A DNA stretch of 64,000 nt, from assembly GCF_017744835.1 (NCBI RefSeq), contig NZ_JAGIAM010000004.1:310001-374000 (forward strand), read 5' to 3'. Source of the stretch: Sphingomonas sp. (lineage in GTDB: Bacteria > Pseudomonadota > Alphaproteobacteria > Sphingomonadales > Sphingomonadaceae). The notes below the pieces were generated by a model. That model did no database searches. It was not told the DNA's origin and saw only the letters and a program-made list of their open reading frames with translations. The position numbers were made by a program, and so were the translations under genes. Positions within the stretch are counted from its first letter, which is position 1. Each line of letters starts with the position of its first letter. This document shows positions 9,334 through 18,269 of this stretch, piece by piece.

Positions 9334-10038
9334 TCACCCGGATGGGTGGGACCGATCCATGGACTGCAAGCGATTGCTTGCGCCGATACGCTTCAATATC
9401 GAGCGCACATGTACCTGGACCGCGCCCTCGCTGATGGACAGCGATTTGGCGACCTCCTTTTTTGCCAACCCGGTTACGAGCAGCCGGAGCACATCCAGTT
9501 GACGCGCCGTCAGCTTGAGGCCCGCCGGCCGCGCGCGCAAGTGCGCTGCTGTCGCGGCCACCGCCGAACCGACCCTCGCGCTATTCGCACGCACAAGGGC
9601 GCCGATCTGGTCTAGCTGCGAGGCGGGATATAGGGACAAACCTGACATCGCCAATCGGATTGCCGCGATTACCTGAACCGGCGCGGATTCACGCGGAAGA
9701 TGGGCGCGTACTCGTGCGTCGAGGCAGATACCCAGAGTCGAAGTGTTTTGACTCCCAAGCACCAGCACGTGCGCGTCATTCCAGTGAGCAGCGATCACCC
9801 CCAACTGGGAGGTGAGCCAACCCAAGTTTGGCACATGATGCGGATCCTGGAGGACAACCACGTCCGGGGTACGCCTTCCCACCCGCGAGCCAGGGTGCTC
9901 GCACGCATCCACGATCATCCCCTCGGCCCGGGATAGCGCGACCTTCGTACAATCGCGATCCAAACGATTGGGGCTGATTACCAGCACGCACGCCGCGGTC
10001 CCGGCGTCTGGCGCGGATGAAGGAGTCTGGGGCCCCAT
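9334..10038 (-). CDS. LuxR-family DNA-binding regulator with degenerate receiver
   Basis: A 234-residue protein with an ATG start at 10038. The C terminus has a standard LuxR helix-turn-helix: LTARQLDVLRLLVTGLAKKE, then LSISEGAVQVHVRSILKRIGASNR. The N-terminal part is receiver-like in outline (VLVISPNRLDRDC, DVVVLQDP) but has neither the acidic pair nor a convincing phospho-aspartate or switch lysine, so it is unlikely to be phosphorylated. It shares strand and architecture with the regulator starting at 8840, so the two may be ancient duplicates. It lies upstream of, and divergent from, the RTX protein gene. Confidence 0.8.
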   Translation of the reverse strand: MGPQTPSSAPDAGTAACVLVISPNRLDRDCTKVALSRAEGMIVDACEHPGSRVGRRTPDVVVLQDPHHVPNLGWLTSQLGVIAAHWNDAHVLVLGSQNTSTLGICLDARVRAHLPRESAPVQVIAAIRLAMSGLSLYPASQLDQIGALVRANSARVGSAVAATAAHLRARPAGLKLTARQLDVLRLLVTGLAKKEVAKSLSISEGAVQVHVRSILKRIGASNRLQSMDRSHPSG

Positions 10039-10615
10039 CAGTCCATTTCACTTGGGACGAAGCTCACTCGGGGCTCGTTTCCCGTCGCGATGTCGCTCCC
10101 CGCGAGGCACTTCCTGTCCGGCCATGTCGCCATTCCCAGGCGGAACAGCGGCCACCAGACGGTGATCAATATATTCTTACTATCCTGTACCATATGGCAC
10201 AACCGCCCCGAACATCCCGCGCATCATCCACCAACAACCCTGGGTGTATTCAAAGAACACGTACAGACCAGCCGATGAAAAATCTTGTCTAACGAGAATT
10301 CCGCTCGAAAATTATAGGCAATTTTTAGCAATGGTTTGCACCATGTGAGAATCCTCATCAGCCTAATTTCCGATGAAATAATTTACTTTAAACTCAATGC
10401 CAAACAACGGTGCCCGGGTTTGAGCTGCTAGATCCGCCCGCCCCTGCGCCCACGAAACAGCTGCGCACCGACAGCATAGGCTACCGCCGTGCAAGAGCTC
10501 TCACGCCGGCAGCCCATCAGCGGGAAAATGCGTAGGCAGTTTCGCCGATTGTTGCGGGGGCTGACCTGTGGTCCGATCAGGTCGCGCTTCAACGCGCCTA
10601 ACTGGAGACGTCACG
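10039..10615. other. Long AT-rich intergenic region between divergent genes
   Basis: This 577-base stretch separates a regulator (minus strand) from the RTX protein gene (plus strand). The segment from about 10160 to 10420 is distinctly AT-rich compared with the flanks. It should carry both promoters. I see no long open frame with coding character and no clear rho-independent terminator. Confidence 0.5.
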
Positions 10616-11782
10616 ATGGAAATGATCCACGGCGATGCACGCGACGATTTCTTCATCGCCGATGGGCGGAAAACCACCATCCATGGCGGTGCCGGCAATG
10701 ATGTGGTGAGTTATGAGGAATCCCCCTCGGCCGTGACTGTGCGCCTGGACGAATTGGCGCTGCCGGGGGGATGGGGAATCGATAGCCTTTTCGGACTTAT
10801 CCACGATCTGGTCCGCGACGGTTCGGGCGGTTACGCCGACGGCGACGATCTCATCAGCATCGAAGGCGTGATCGGATCGAGCTACGACGACCGTTTGTAC
10901 GGGAACTGGGTCGCGAACATGCTGAGCGGCGGCGCCGGCGACGACATGCTCTACGGCAGAGGGGGTGACGACACGCTGCGGGGTGGCGACGGGAAGGACC
11001 AGCTGTTCGGCGGCGACGGCAATGACGTTCTGCTCGGCGGCGCGGGTGGCGACAGGCTCGACGGGGGCGACGGTTTCGACACGGCGAGCTACCGAGAGGC
11101 AACCGCCGGCGTCTACGCCTCGCTCGGACTCAATTATTTTGGTGGGGAAGCGCTGGGTGACACCTATTTTTCGATTGAGGCGCTCGAGGGGAGCAACTTC
11201 GGCGATGTCCTGATCGGCGGCGCGGGCGGTGACACCTTGGTTGGTCTCGACGGCGCAGATGAACTGTTCGGCCATGGCGGGGCAGACGCTCTCTTCGGTG
11301 GCGATGGCGACGACAGCCTCTCGGGCGGAGAAAAGAACGACAACTTGGTCGGCGGCAACGGCAACGACGCTCTCACCGGCGGTGATGACAATGACAGCCT
11401 GCGCGGCGGTGACGGCAACGACTGGCTGAGCGGCGACAGCGGCAATGACAAGCTCGACGGCGGCGCTGGCACAGATGTGCTCGAAGGCGGAACGGGCAAC
11501 GACATCTTCGCCTTTAGCGACCTCGGCGGGCACGACACGATCGTCGATTTCGTGAGCGGTCAGGATCGCGTGGACTTGCGTGCGATCGATGCCGTCACCG
11601 GAGGCGGCGATGACGCCTTCCTGTGGATCGGATCAGGCGCGTTCACCGGCGTTGCGGGGCAGCTGCACATTTTCGAATTGAACGGAGGCTATTTCGTCTC
11701 GGGCGACGTCGACGGCGACGGCCAGGCGGATTTCACCTTCGGCTGCAACACCGCGCTCACGAGCAACGATTTGCTCCTGTGA
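10616..11782 (+). CDS. RTX calcium-binding (hemolysin-type repeat) protein
   Basis: The ATG at 10616 gives 388 residues with no signal peptide; the N terminus MEMIHGDARDDFFIADG is itself repeat-like. From about residue 100 to 300 there are many glycine- and aspartate-rich nonapeptides (consensus GGxGxDxLx), for example GGAGDDMLYGRGGDDTLRGG and GGDGNDVLLGG, which fold as calcium-binding parallel beta-rolls. The C-terminal 90 residues (FAFSDLGGHDTIVDFVSGQD and on) match the usual end of type I-secreted RTX proteins. No enzymatic domain is visible. It is probably an extracellular or surface protein; no ABC exporter is encoded in the window. Confidence 0.88.
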   Translation: MEMIHGDARDDFFIADGRKTTIHGGAGNDVVSYEESPSAVTVRLDELALPGGWGIDSLFGLIHDLVRDGSGGYADGDDLISIEGVIGSSYDDRLYGNWVANMLSGGAGDDMLYGRGGDDTLRGGDGKDQLFGGDGNDVLLGGAGGDRLDGGDGFDTASYREATAGVYASLGLNYFGGEALGDTYFSIEALEGSNFGDVLIGGAGGDTLVGLDGADELFGHGGADALFGGDGDDSLSGGEKNDNLVGGNGNDALTGGDDNDSLRGGDGNDWLSGDSGNDKLDGGAGTDVLEGGTGNDIFAFSDLGGHDTIVDFVSGQDRVDLRAIDAVTGGGDDAFLWIGSGAFTGVAGQLHIFELNGGYFVSGDVDGDGQADFTFGCNTALTSNDLLL

Positions 11783-11941
11783 ATCAGATCGGACTGGGGT
11801 GCGGAAACGGTGCCACACCGGCCGCAGAAATGGGGGCGCGTCTTCGGCGCAGGGGGAACCCTTTCCGCTGTGCCGGTGTGACGCCTCTCTTGTAGACACC
11901 GACTTCGCACGTGTCGATCCGGGGTGCGTCCGCTTCAAGGG

Positions 11942-12030
11942 GAGCTTGGCTGCGGAGCAGGTCGGACAGCCGCCAGGCGCGCTATCCAACGCAGCCTCCG
12001 AGCAGAGCCGCGTGCGCCGCTCGCAGGATC
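11942..12030. repeat. Diverged copy of the SRAP 3' end and its downstream junction
   Basis: About 90 bases here resemble 36779-36871, the end of the SRAP gene plus the end of the convergent 73-residue gene. The plus strand still encodes GSLAAEQVGQ (SRAP ends GSLAVEQVG) and the minus strand ILRAAHAALLGG, as in the small protein. The last 37 bases are nearly identical, differing at one position. No complete gene remains here, so this is a fragment left by an insertion, deletion or recombination event. The two copies lie on either side of the conjugation operon. Confidence 0.7.
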
Positions 12031-12090
12031 TTAACCTTCCCCTAGTCAATGGCCGCTAAGGATGGCGCGACTATCCCGGTGCCTATACCA

Positions 12091-14598
12091 ATGCGCTTGC
12101 CTTCGTTCCTGCTGTTGTGCGTTCTGGGTGCGCTGTTCCTGAGTGCACCGCTCGTGAGCGCACCCGCCCACGGGGAGACCCTCCGCCTGCGCTCGCAGGT
12201 CTGTTACGCCAATGCAGCCGCGGGCATCTCGGTCGACGCGGCTTCGGTGAGCAGGCTGGCCTTTCGCTGTCACGCGCGTCCCTCCGGATATCACGACCGC
12301 TGGGTATGGCTGAAGCTTCGCGATGCGCGCGCGGTAGAGGCGATGCCGCAGCAGTGGCAGCTGGTCACCGACCAGGTGCAGTTCGACCGCATGGCGATGC
12401 TGGTGGTTTTCAAGGACGGTGGCGTCCAGCGGGAGGTCGTCGCGCCAGGAGCCATCGGCGGCCACGCCGCCATGGGAGGCATGCTGCGCTTCACCGTTGA
12501 CCGGCCAGGCCGGGAGATCCGCGAACTCTACGTCGGTTTTCTGCGGATGGACGATTTGTCGTTCCTGCGCAAATTGTCGGCCCAGAGCCCGGCGAGCGCT
12601 ACGCGGCTCGACGGTCGTTGGCGCCTCCTGATCGGCGCGTTCGCCGGAGTTCTTCTGTGCGCCTTCGCCTATAATCTCGTGATCCACGCAGGCCAGAGAC
12701 TCGCTTTCCAGCGCTGGTATCTCCTCTGGTCGGCCATGACGCTCGGCTACGGCCTGTCCTGGAGCAATGCTATTGCACAGGTGATACCGGGCTTCGCCGG
12801 GCCCGTGGCGGTCCGGGCAGACTATGCCTTCCTGGCTGGCATGTTTGCCGCCTGCATCCTCTTCTTTGTCTCGGTGATCGAGAATGGCGTTCTGCCCCCT
12901 TGGCTGATCCGCTGCGGCCGGGCCCTCGCCTGCGTCAACCTGCTTCTCGGGTTCGGGGCCTGGAGCGGCTGGATCGCCTCGCCCCTCATTCTCGACAGGT
13001 CCCTCAACATCGTCTGGGCGATGGCGACGCTGTGTGCCGGCACGGGCGTGGTCCTCGCGATCAAGCGGCAGAGTCGAGTGGTGTGGTTCTATGTCGTCGG
13101 ATGGACCCCGGTGCTTGCGGTCTATCTGCTGCGCTTGGCGAGAAACCTCGGCCTGCTCGAGCAGAACGACATCGTGGACATGGCCACCTTCGCTACCCTG
13201 GCTTTCGAATCGCTCGTTCTCTCCATGGCGATCGCCGACCGCTTCCGCCTGCTGCGGAATGAACGCGACGCCGCCCGGCAAGCCCGCAGCGTAATCGAGA
13301 TCGAGAGCGAGACGCTGCGCAAAGCGGCGCGGACCGACTTCCTGACCGGTCTCGGCAATCGCGCCGCTTTCCAGGCGAGGTTGCGGATCATGTGCGAGGC
13401 GCCCGGGCAGCAATTCATACTGCTGCTGATCGATGTCGATCATCTCAAGGACATCAATGATCGCCTCGGTCACGACGGCGGCGACATGCTGCTGGAGAAT
13501 GTCGGCCTTGGGCTGGCCCAGGCGGGCGGTACGTTGGCCCATGCGTCACGCATTGGCGGCGACGAGTTCGCGATCCTCCTGTCCGGCGGCGAGGCCGAGC
13601 AGCGGCGCGTCCGTGACGCGCTGGCAGCGCTGCAGGACAGGACGCTGACCCACGCCGGCCGCTCCTGGGCGCTCTCGCTCAGCATCGGCTGCGCCCGGTT
13701 TCCGCAGGACGCCGACACCGCGGATGCCCTGTTCAAGAACGCCGATCTGGCCTTGTACCAGGCCAAGCAGCAGGGCCGGCACCAACTGCGCGACTACGAC
13801 GCGTCGCTTCGCGCGCGGCTGGATCGCAGGCAGGCGTTCAGCGAGGATGCCCACCAAGGCCTGGTACGCGGCGAGTTTTCGTTTCATTTCCAGCCGATCG
13901 TCGATCTGCACAGCCGAGCGGCGGTCTCCTCCGAAGCGCTGTTGCGCTGGCAACATCCCGTGCACGGCCTGATGACGCCGGCGATCTTCGGCGAGATGCT
14001 AGGCGACCGGAAAATCGGCCTGATGGTGCAGCAGCATGTGCTGGAGACCGGCCTCGAGGCCCTGCACCGCCATCCGGAAATGCTGCCGAGCCTGTCCATG
14101 AACTTCACGGCCGCCCAGCTTGACGGCCCTCCTGCCGCCGCGCGCCTGCTGGCGCGCCTTGACGATCACGGCATCGCGCCGGAACGGCTGTGCATCGAAG
14201 TAACCGAAGATGTCGTGCTCAACCGGACGATCAACGAGACCGCGAGGGTGCTTGGCCTATTGCACGACGCAGGCGTGAGGATCGCACTCGACGATTTCGG
14301 AACGGGATACGCATCCCTGATTCACCTCAAGCAGTTGCCCTTCGACATCCTCAAGATCGACCGCTCCTTCACCCTTGGCCTCTTCGAGGACGATGGGCAG
14401 AGCGAAGAGATCATCCGCGCCATAATCGGGCTCGGTCAGGGGCTGCGGAAGCAAGTCGTTGCCGAAGGGATCGAGACGGAACGGCAATGCGAACGGCTCC
14501 TCGAAATGGGGTGCGCATTCGGACAGGGCTATTTGTTCGCGCGTCCAGCACCCATCCGCCTCCTGGCCCAGCCTTACGTTCCGCCGGTCGCGGCCTGA
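12091..14598 (+). CDS. Membrane-bound GGDEF-EAL protein (cyclic di-GMP turnover)
   Basis: About 835 residues from the ATG at 12091, which begins a good signal peptide (MRLPSFLLLCVLGALFLSAP); an ATG at 12049 is the alternative. Order: periplasmic sensor region to about residue 180, a block of about seven membrane helices (7TMR-DISM type) to about 400, a GGDEF domain with intact RIGGDEFAILLSG, and an EAL domain with intact EALLRW, IEVTED, LDDFGTGYASL and VVAEGIET. Both diguanylate cyclase and phosphodiesterase activity are possible. Cyclic di-GMP commonly controls exopolysaccharide and biofilm, which fits the glycan genes upstream. Confidence 0.9.
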   Translation: MRLPSFLLLCVLGALFLSAPLVSAPAHGETLRLRSQVCYANAAAGISVDAASVSRLAFRCHARPSGYHDRWVWLKLRDARAVEAMPQQWQLVTDQVQFDRMAMLVVFKDGGVQREVVAPGAIGGHAAMGGMLRFTVDRPGREIRELYVGFLRMDDLSFLRKLSAQSPASATRLDGRWRLLIGAFAGVLLCAFAYNLVIHAGQRLAFQRWYLLWSAMTLGYGLSWSNAIAQVIPGFAGPVAVRADYAFLAGMFAACILFFVSVIENGVLPPWLIRCGRALACVNLLLGFGAWSGWIASPLILDRSLNIVWAMATLCAGTGVVLAIKRQSRVVWFYVVGWTPVLAVYLLRLARNLGLLEQNDIVDMATFATLAFESLVLSMAIADRFRLLRNERDAARQARSVIEIESETLRKAARTDFLTGLGNRAAFQARLRIMCEAPGQQFILLLIDVDHLKDINDRLGHDGGDMLLENVGLGLAQAGGTLAHASRIGGDEFAILLSGGEAEQRRVRDALAALQDRTLTHAGRSWALSLSIGCARFPQDADTADALFKNADLALYQAKQQGRHQLRDYDASLRARLDRRQAFSEDAHQGLVRGEFSFHFQPIVDLHSRAAVSSEALLRWQHPVHGLMTPAIFGEMLGDRKIGLMVQQHVLETGLEALHRHPEMLPSLSMNFTAAQLDGPPAAARLLARLDDHGIAPERLCIEVTEDVVLNRTINETARVLGLLHDAGVRIALDDFGTGYASLIHLKQLPFDILKIDRSFTLGLFEDDGQSEEIIRAIIGLGQGLRKQVVAEGIETERQCERLLEMGCAFGQGYLFARPAPIRLLAQPYVPPVAA

Positions 14599-14866
14599 CC
14601 ACCACTCGGTGCGGCGTTCCTCGTGGTTGTCCTTCTTCGAACGCCTGAAAGCCGACGGGTCCGTGCCATAATGCTCGCGGACGAGATGTCTTCGCTGTGC
14701 AAAAGCGACCAGCGACCTGCCCGCCCCCCAGCTTATACCAACACCTACCGGCGGCCCGTGGTATCGACCGATTTGGGTCGGCAGCCCCGAGCCTGTCCAT
14801 CGGCACTCCCGGTCGGCCCCGTCGCGCCGGGCTTTAGCAAGGATCGTCATATTCCAGGCAAGCAGG

Positions 14867-15142
14867 TCACCAGATAGCGCGGCTTGCAAGCCAGACAGCC
14901 ACCTCTGCGAGTCTGAATCTGGGGGCTCGGCGCCTCGGATTTCGGCTGCCGGACCCCATCTCATATTCGTGCGGAAAACCTGGCGGCTTGCGCTTCCGGA
15001 GCCGATCGATCTGGCGGCGCGAGAGGCGTGCCAGCTCCGCAAATTCCGCAACCGTAATCAATCGGCACTCAGCCAGCGCCTTGTCTTCGGGATCTATCTT
15101 GGCGCGGCGCACCACGTCGGGGCAACCTGACGCGCTGTTCAA
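14867..15142 (-). CDS. Small helix-turn-helix protein at the end of the trb operon
   Basis: About 91 residues. The start overlaps the DUF2274 stop (TTGA), so translation is probably coupled. The segment LITVAEFAELARLSRRQIDRLRKRKPPG is a MerR/AlpA-like helix-turn-helix, and FRLAEVAVWLASR is the usual C-terminal helix of this family. Such proteins sit at the end of trb operons in alphaproteobacterial conjugative elements and may regulate transfer or excision. A second, truncated copy of this arrangement occurs at 34401. Confidence 0.7.
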   Translation of the reverse strand: MNSASGCPDVVRRAKIDPEDKALAECRLITVAEFAELARLSRRQIDRLRKRKPPGFPHEYEMGSGSRNPRRRAPRFRLAEVAVWLASRAIW

Positions 15143-15366
15143 GCGACGGGGCGCGACTTGCCGCGCCTGCGCTGAAATTCCCGGTCGCCGTCAAGGAACG
15201 AAGCGAGCATCGCGGGAATGAGCTCTGCCATGGGTTCTTCGCGACCATAGGTCTCCGCGTAGAGCCTCGCATAGTCATTCAATGCAGCCTGGAGGTCGGG
15301 TGAGACGGTGATCGCCAGCTTCACCGGTGTGCGATCAGGCAGTCTTGAAAGCTTCAGGTTTGGCAT
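15139..15366 (-). CDS. DUF2274 protein
   Basis: A 75-residue protein starting MPNLKLSRLPDRTPVKLAI, the signature of DUF2274 (PF10038). It begins 8 bases after trbI stops and its own stop overlaps the next gene. The family is almost always found behind trbI in conjugative elements; its function is not known. A paralogue lies at 34169 with the same spacing to a trbI fragment. Confidence 0.85.
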   Translation of the reverse strand: MPNLKLSRLPDRTPVKLAITVSPDLQAALNDYARLYAETYGREEPMAELIPAMLASFLDGDREFQRRRGKSRPVA

Positions 15367-15373
15367 CGGTCAC

Positions 15374-16588
15374 CTAGGGGCGGGAGGGAACGACCACGAG
15401 ATCGCGGTGTACGACGAGGCGCACGGGCGTCCCGGGACGAATAGAAATCGTCGGCTGTATCTGCAGGTTGCGCGAGGTGAGCTGGTCGCCGGCCCGAGCC
15501 ACATTCTGCTGGGTGGATTCCCGCAGCGCCTGGATCAGGTCGCTTTCGCCGGTGAAGGACAGGCTCGAGCCGACCCCGAGCAGCGTGGAGATCGCCACGC
15601 CCTTGAGGAGCTTCCAGCTATGGAAGTCGACCTTGTCTTCGAGGCCGGCATAGCCCGCCGCGTCGGTCGCAGGCACGTTCTCGATCCTGAGCGAGCGGCC
15701 ATCGGGAAAGATGATGCGCTGCCACACGACCAGCGCTCGCCGCTGGCCGAATGCCACCACGGAATCATAGGTGCCGACCAGCCGGGCGCCTTGCGGGATG
15801 AGCAGTATGCGCCCTGTCGGGCTGTCGAACACCCGCTCGGTGACCTGTGCCGTGACGAGCCCGGGCAGATCGGAACGGAGCCCGGTGATCAGATTCGCCG
15901 CGACAACACTGCCGGCGGAGAGCAGGTATGGTGACGGCGCGGGGCTGACGACATGCGGATTGACGTCGTCACCGCGGTCCGCCGTGGAGACGAAGTCCGC
16001 CTTGCGCTGCTGCGCGTTGGGGTCGCGGTCGGGGTCCAGCGCCAGGCGTTGCGAATCGCCGGCGGCGGTTGCGGGCGCCGCGGGTGACGTCGTTCCACCC
16101 CCGTTTCCGAATTCCGTTCGGCTGGCAGCCTGTACAAGCAGCCCCGACTCCCTGGCCGCCTTCTGCTCGGCGGCGGCCTGATCCCGCGCTGCCTGCGCGG
16201 CCTGCTCGGCCTCCGTCGGCTGCGGCGGCGCGCCGTCGGCGGCGATCGCTTGCTGGTGCTTGAGGATGGGGCGGCCGAGGTCGCCGGGAAGCGGCGGTCC
16301 GAGCCGGGGCGCTTCGCCATAGCTTGCGGGCAAAGCACCCACTATGTCGCTGGGCGCCTTTGCCGGCTCGGCCAGGTCGTCTTGCGGGCCCACGAGCCGG
16401 AGGCTCCGGGGCTTGAGCGCCAACCAGGCAGTCACGACCAGCGCGAGGATCGCCGCGGCCGCGAGGCCCACGACCAATCCGCGCTTGAAGCGAATTGCCG
16501 GCGCGGGACGTGCGCGAAGCACAAGCGTCTCGGGATCGACTTTGGAGGCGCGTGCGCTGCCGGCGTTTGTTTCGGATTCGTCGGTCAT
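15374..16588 (-). CDS. trbI: TrbI, conjugative type IV secretion outer-channel protein (VirB10-like)
   Basis: About 404 residues from the ATG at 16588; the open frame upstream belongs to trbG in another frame. The N terminus is cytoplasmic, followed by a single membrane segment (LVVGLAAAAILALVVTAWLAL), a proline/alanine/glutamine-rich periplasmic linker, and the conserved VirB10/TrbI barrel from about residue 230 (FDSPTGRILLIPQGARLVG, YDSVVAFGQRRALVVWQRI). It spans inner and outer membranes in the mating channel. The start overlaps the trbG stop by 4 bases, so the two are translationally coupled. Confidence 0.93.
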   Translation of the reverse strand: MTDESETNAGSARASKVDPETLVLRARPAPAIRFKRGLVVGLAAAAILALVVTAWLALKPRSLRLVGPQDDLAEPAKAPSDIVGALPASYGEAPRLGPPLPGDLGRPILKHQQAIAADGAPPQPTEAEQAAQAARDQAAAEQKAARESGLLVQAASRTEFGNGGGTTSPAAPATAAGDSQRLALDPDRDPNAQQRKADFVSTADRGDDVNPHVVSPAPSPYLLSAGSVVAANLITGLRSDLPGLVTAQVTERVFDSPTGRILLIPQGARLVGTYDSVVAFGQRRALVVWQRIIFPDGRSLRIENVPATDAAGYAGLEDKVDFHSWKLLKGVAISTLLGVGSSLSFTGESDLIQALRESTQQNVARAGDQLTSRNLQIQPTISIRPGTPVRLVVHRDLVVVPSRP

Positions 16589-17457
16589 GACGACCTCCTG
16601 CCGCGTGCTGCTGCCATACGGCTGATCCGGACGACGTGCTGCCGCTTCGCCCCAAGCCGCAGCTCCGCGACGTCGAACAGCCGATCGACGACATAATAGC
16701 GCCCGCGCAGACGGTAGTTCACGAGCTGGGCTTCGCCCTTCTCGCCGACGAGGAACAGGGGCGGAGCCTCGCCTACGCCAAGCGATGGGGCGAATTCGAT
16801 GAACGTCTGCTGCCCGTCGTCGAAAGCACGCAGCGGTCGCCAGGGCGGGCGATCTCCCGAGATTTCGTAGCCAAAGTTGAGTCGCTCGACCTCGAGGCCG
16901 GCGGCGACCGGCGCGGCTGCCTCGGCGGCTTCCCGGGCACGGCGTATCGCAAGCAGTTCGTCCTGCGGGTAGCTCCAGGACAGCGCCGCCATCGCCGGGC
17001 CAGACGTGCTGCTGAGCGCGACGTGGTAGGTCCGCCGGTCGGTCGTGATCACCAGGTTCGTGTTCAAGCCGACGGCAAAGGGTTTGACCAGGACATGCGC
17101 GCGCCGGTCCGCGCCGGTGCCGCTCGTCGTGTCGCCGATAACCCACCTGGCCGTGTCGCCGCTTGCGACCGCAACGAGGGTTTCGCCCGGCTGGAGCACG
17201 ATGTCGGTCACGCGCTCGGGGGCCGTATAGACGCGGTAGATCGTACCCTCGGAGAAGGCATGGACCGCCGCCCCGTTCACGAAAGCGGAACCGCGTGGTT
17301 CCGCGGTCGCCTGCCGATTGGCGGTGCGGATCGTCGCGAGGCCTTGGGATGATCGGCCTGAGCCCGACGCCGAACCCCCTTGGGCGCTGGCTATGGATGG
17401 GAACAAGGGCAAGGCAGCAACGGCGACCAACGTCGCCGCGAGAAGCTGGTGGTTCAT
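16585..17457 (-). CDS. trbG: TrbG, conjugative type IV secretion protein (VirB9-like)
   Basis: 290 residues with a signal peptide (LVAVAALPLFPSIASAQG). It matches VirB9/TrbG/CagX: VYTAPERVTDIVLQPGE in the N-terminal half, and FVGEKGEAQLVNYRLRGRYYV-like sequence (here FLVGEKGEAQLVNYRL) plus VVDRLFDVAELRLG near the end. It forms the outer-membrane core complex with TrbI. Its gene overlaps trbF and trbI by 4 bases each. Confidence 0.93.
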   Translation of the reverse strand: MNHQLLAATLVAVAALPLFPSIASAQGGSASGSGRSSQGLATIRTANRQATAEPRGSAFVNGAAVHAFSEGTIYRVYTAPERVTDIVLQPGETLVAVASGDTARWVIGDTTSGTGADRRAHVLVKPFAVGLNTNLVITTDRRTYHVALSSTSGPAMAALSWSYPQDELLAIRRAREAAEAAAPVAAGLEVERLNFGYEISGDRPPWRPLRAFDDGQQTFIEFAPSLGVGEAPPLFLVGEKGEAQLVNYRLRGRYYVVDRLFDVAELRLGAKRQHVVRISRMAAARGRRSS

Positions 17458-18266
17458 TGCTGGTTCTCCGGAACGATCGGGGATGCCGGCACGGCATCGC
17501 GCGCCGGGTCGACGGGAGCTTGGGATGGCAAAGTCGCGGGCTGGCTTTCCGGGACGGTCGCGGCTGGCGTTGGCGCCGCTGCCGGCTCAAGCTCGCGGCT
17601 CCAGTCGATTGCATCGATGTAGATGCCAAGGGGATTGCGACGGAGCGTCTCGGCCGAGGCCCGCGGCCGGCGGATCACGGTCAGGATGCCCGTCCAGCTC
17701 GAGGTGCCTGCCTCGGCGCCGCGCTCAAAAGCTGTCTCCGTCCACTTGACCTGGAACGAACGGTCGGACGCGCGCACGACGCTGGTCACCTGAACCGAGA
17801 TCGTTCGCTCGCCTACCCTGCCGAACGGATCGGCAGCGCGCGCATAGTCCCCGAGGAACTGGGCCCCTCGCCTCGTCACGAAATCATAGGCTGAGAGCCA
17901 GTCGCGCCGCATGAGCACCGAGTCGAGCGAAACCGTGCGGACCTTCTCGATGAAGCGGGAAAGGTGCCAGGCGACTTGTGCGTCGGTCGGCTGGTAATCC
18001 CGTTCGGCCTCGCTCACCGCTCGCGCCTCGCCGAGGCGGTCCACCGCGACGACGTAGGGCACGACCTTGCTCTGCAAGGATTGCCAGACGAGCGCCGCGG
18101 ACATGCCTGCTGCCAGGAAAAATCCACCGAACGCGATCAGCCGCCAGTTGCGGGCCTGCACGCGCGCCGAACCTATCCGCTCGTCCCATAGTTGCCCAGC
18201 ACGCTGGTAGGGTGTTTCCGGCTCCGGGGTGCTTGCATAGCGCTGGACACTTCGCCTGAAGCGCAT
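17454..18266 (-). CDS. trbF: TrbF, conjugative type IV secretion protein (VirB8-like)
   Basis: 270 residues. An N-terminal YQRAGQLWDERIGSARVQAR precedes one membrane helix (LIAFGGFFLAAGMSAALVW), then a periplasmic NTF2-like VirB8 domain containing VPYVVAVDRLGEA and SVQVTSVVRASDRSFQVKW. The last 45 residues are proline/alanine-rich, longer than in the plasmid RP4 protein. It nucleates assembly of the channel at the inner membrane. The gene begins 3 bases after trbL ends. Confidence 0.93.
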   Translation of the reverse strand: MRFRRSVQRYASTPEPETPYQRAGQLWDERIGSARVQARNWRLIAFGGFFLAAGMSAALVWQSLQSKVVPYVVAVDRLGEARAVSEAERDYQPTDAQVAWHLSRFIEKVRTVSLDSVLMRRDWLSAYDFVTRRGAQFLGDYARAADPFGRVGERTISVQVTSVVRASDRSFQVKWTETAFERGAEAGTSSWTGILTVIRRPRASAETLRRNPLGIYIDAIDWSRELEPAAAPTPAATVPESQPATLPSQAPVDPARDAVPASPIVPENQQ

Positions 18267-18269
18267 GAC

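Noticed and set aside
10900..11500. Tandem DNA repeat or CRISPR-like array
   Set aside because: The periodicity is the in-frame nonapeptide of the RTX protein, with no uniform repeats and spacers.
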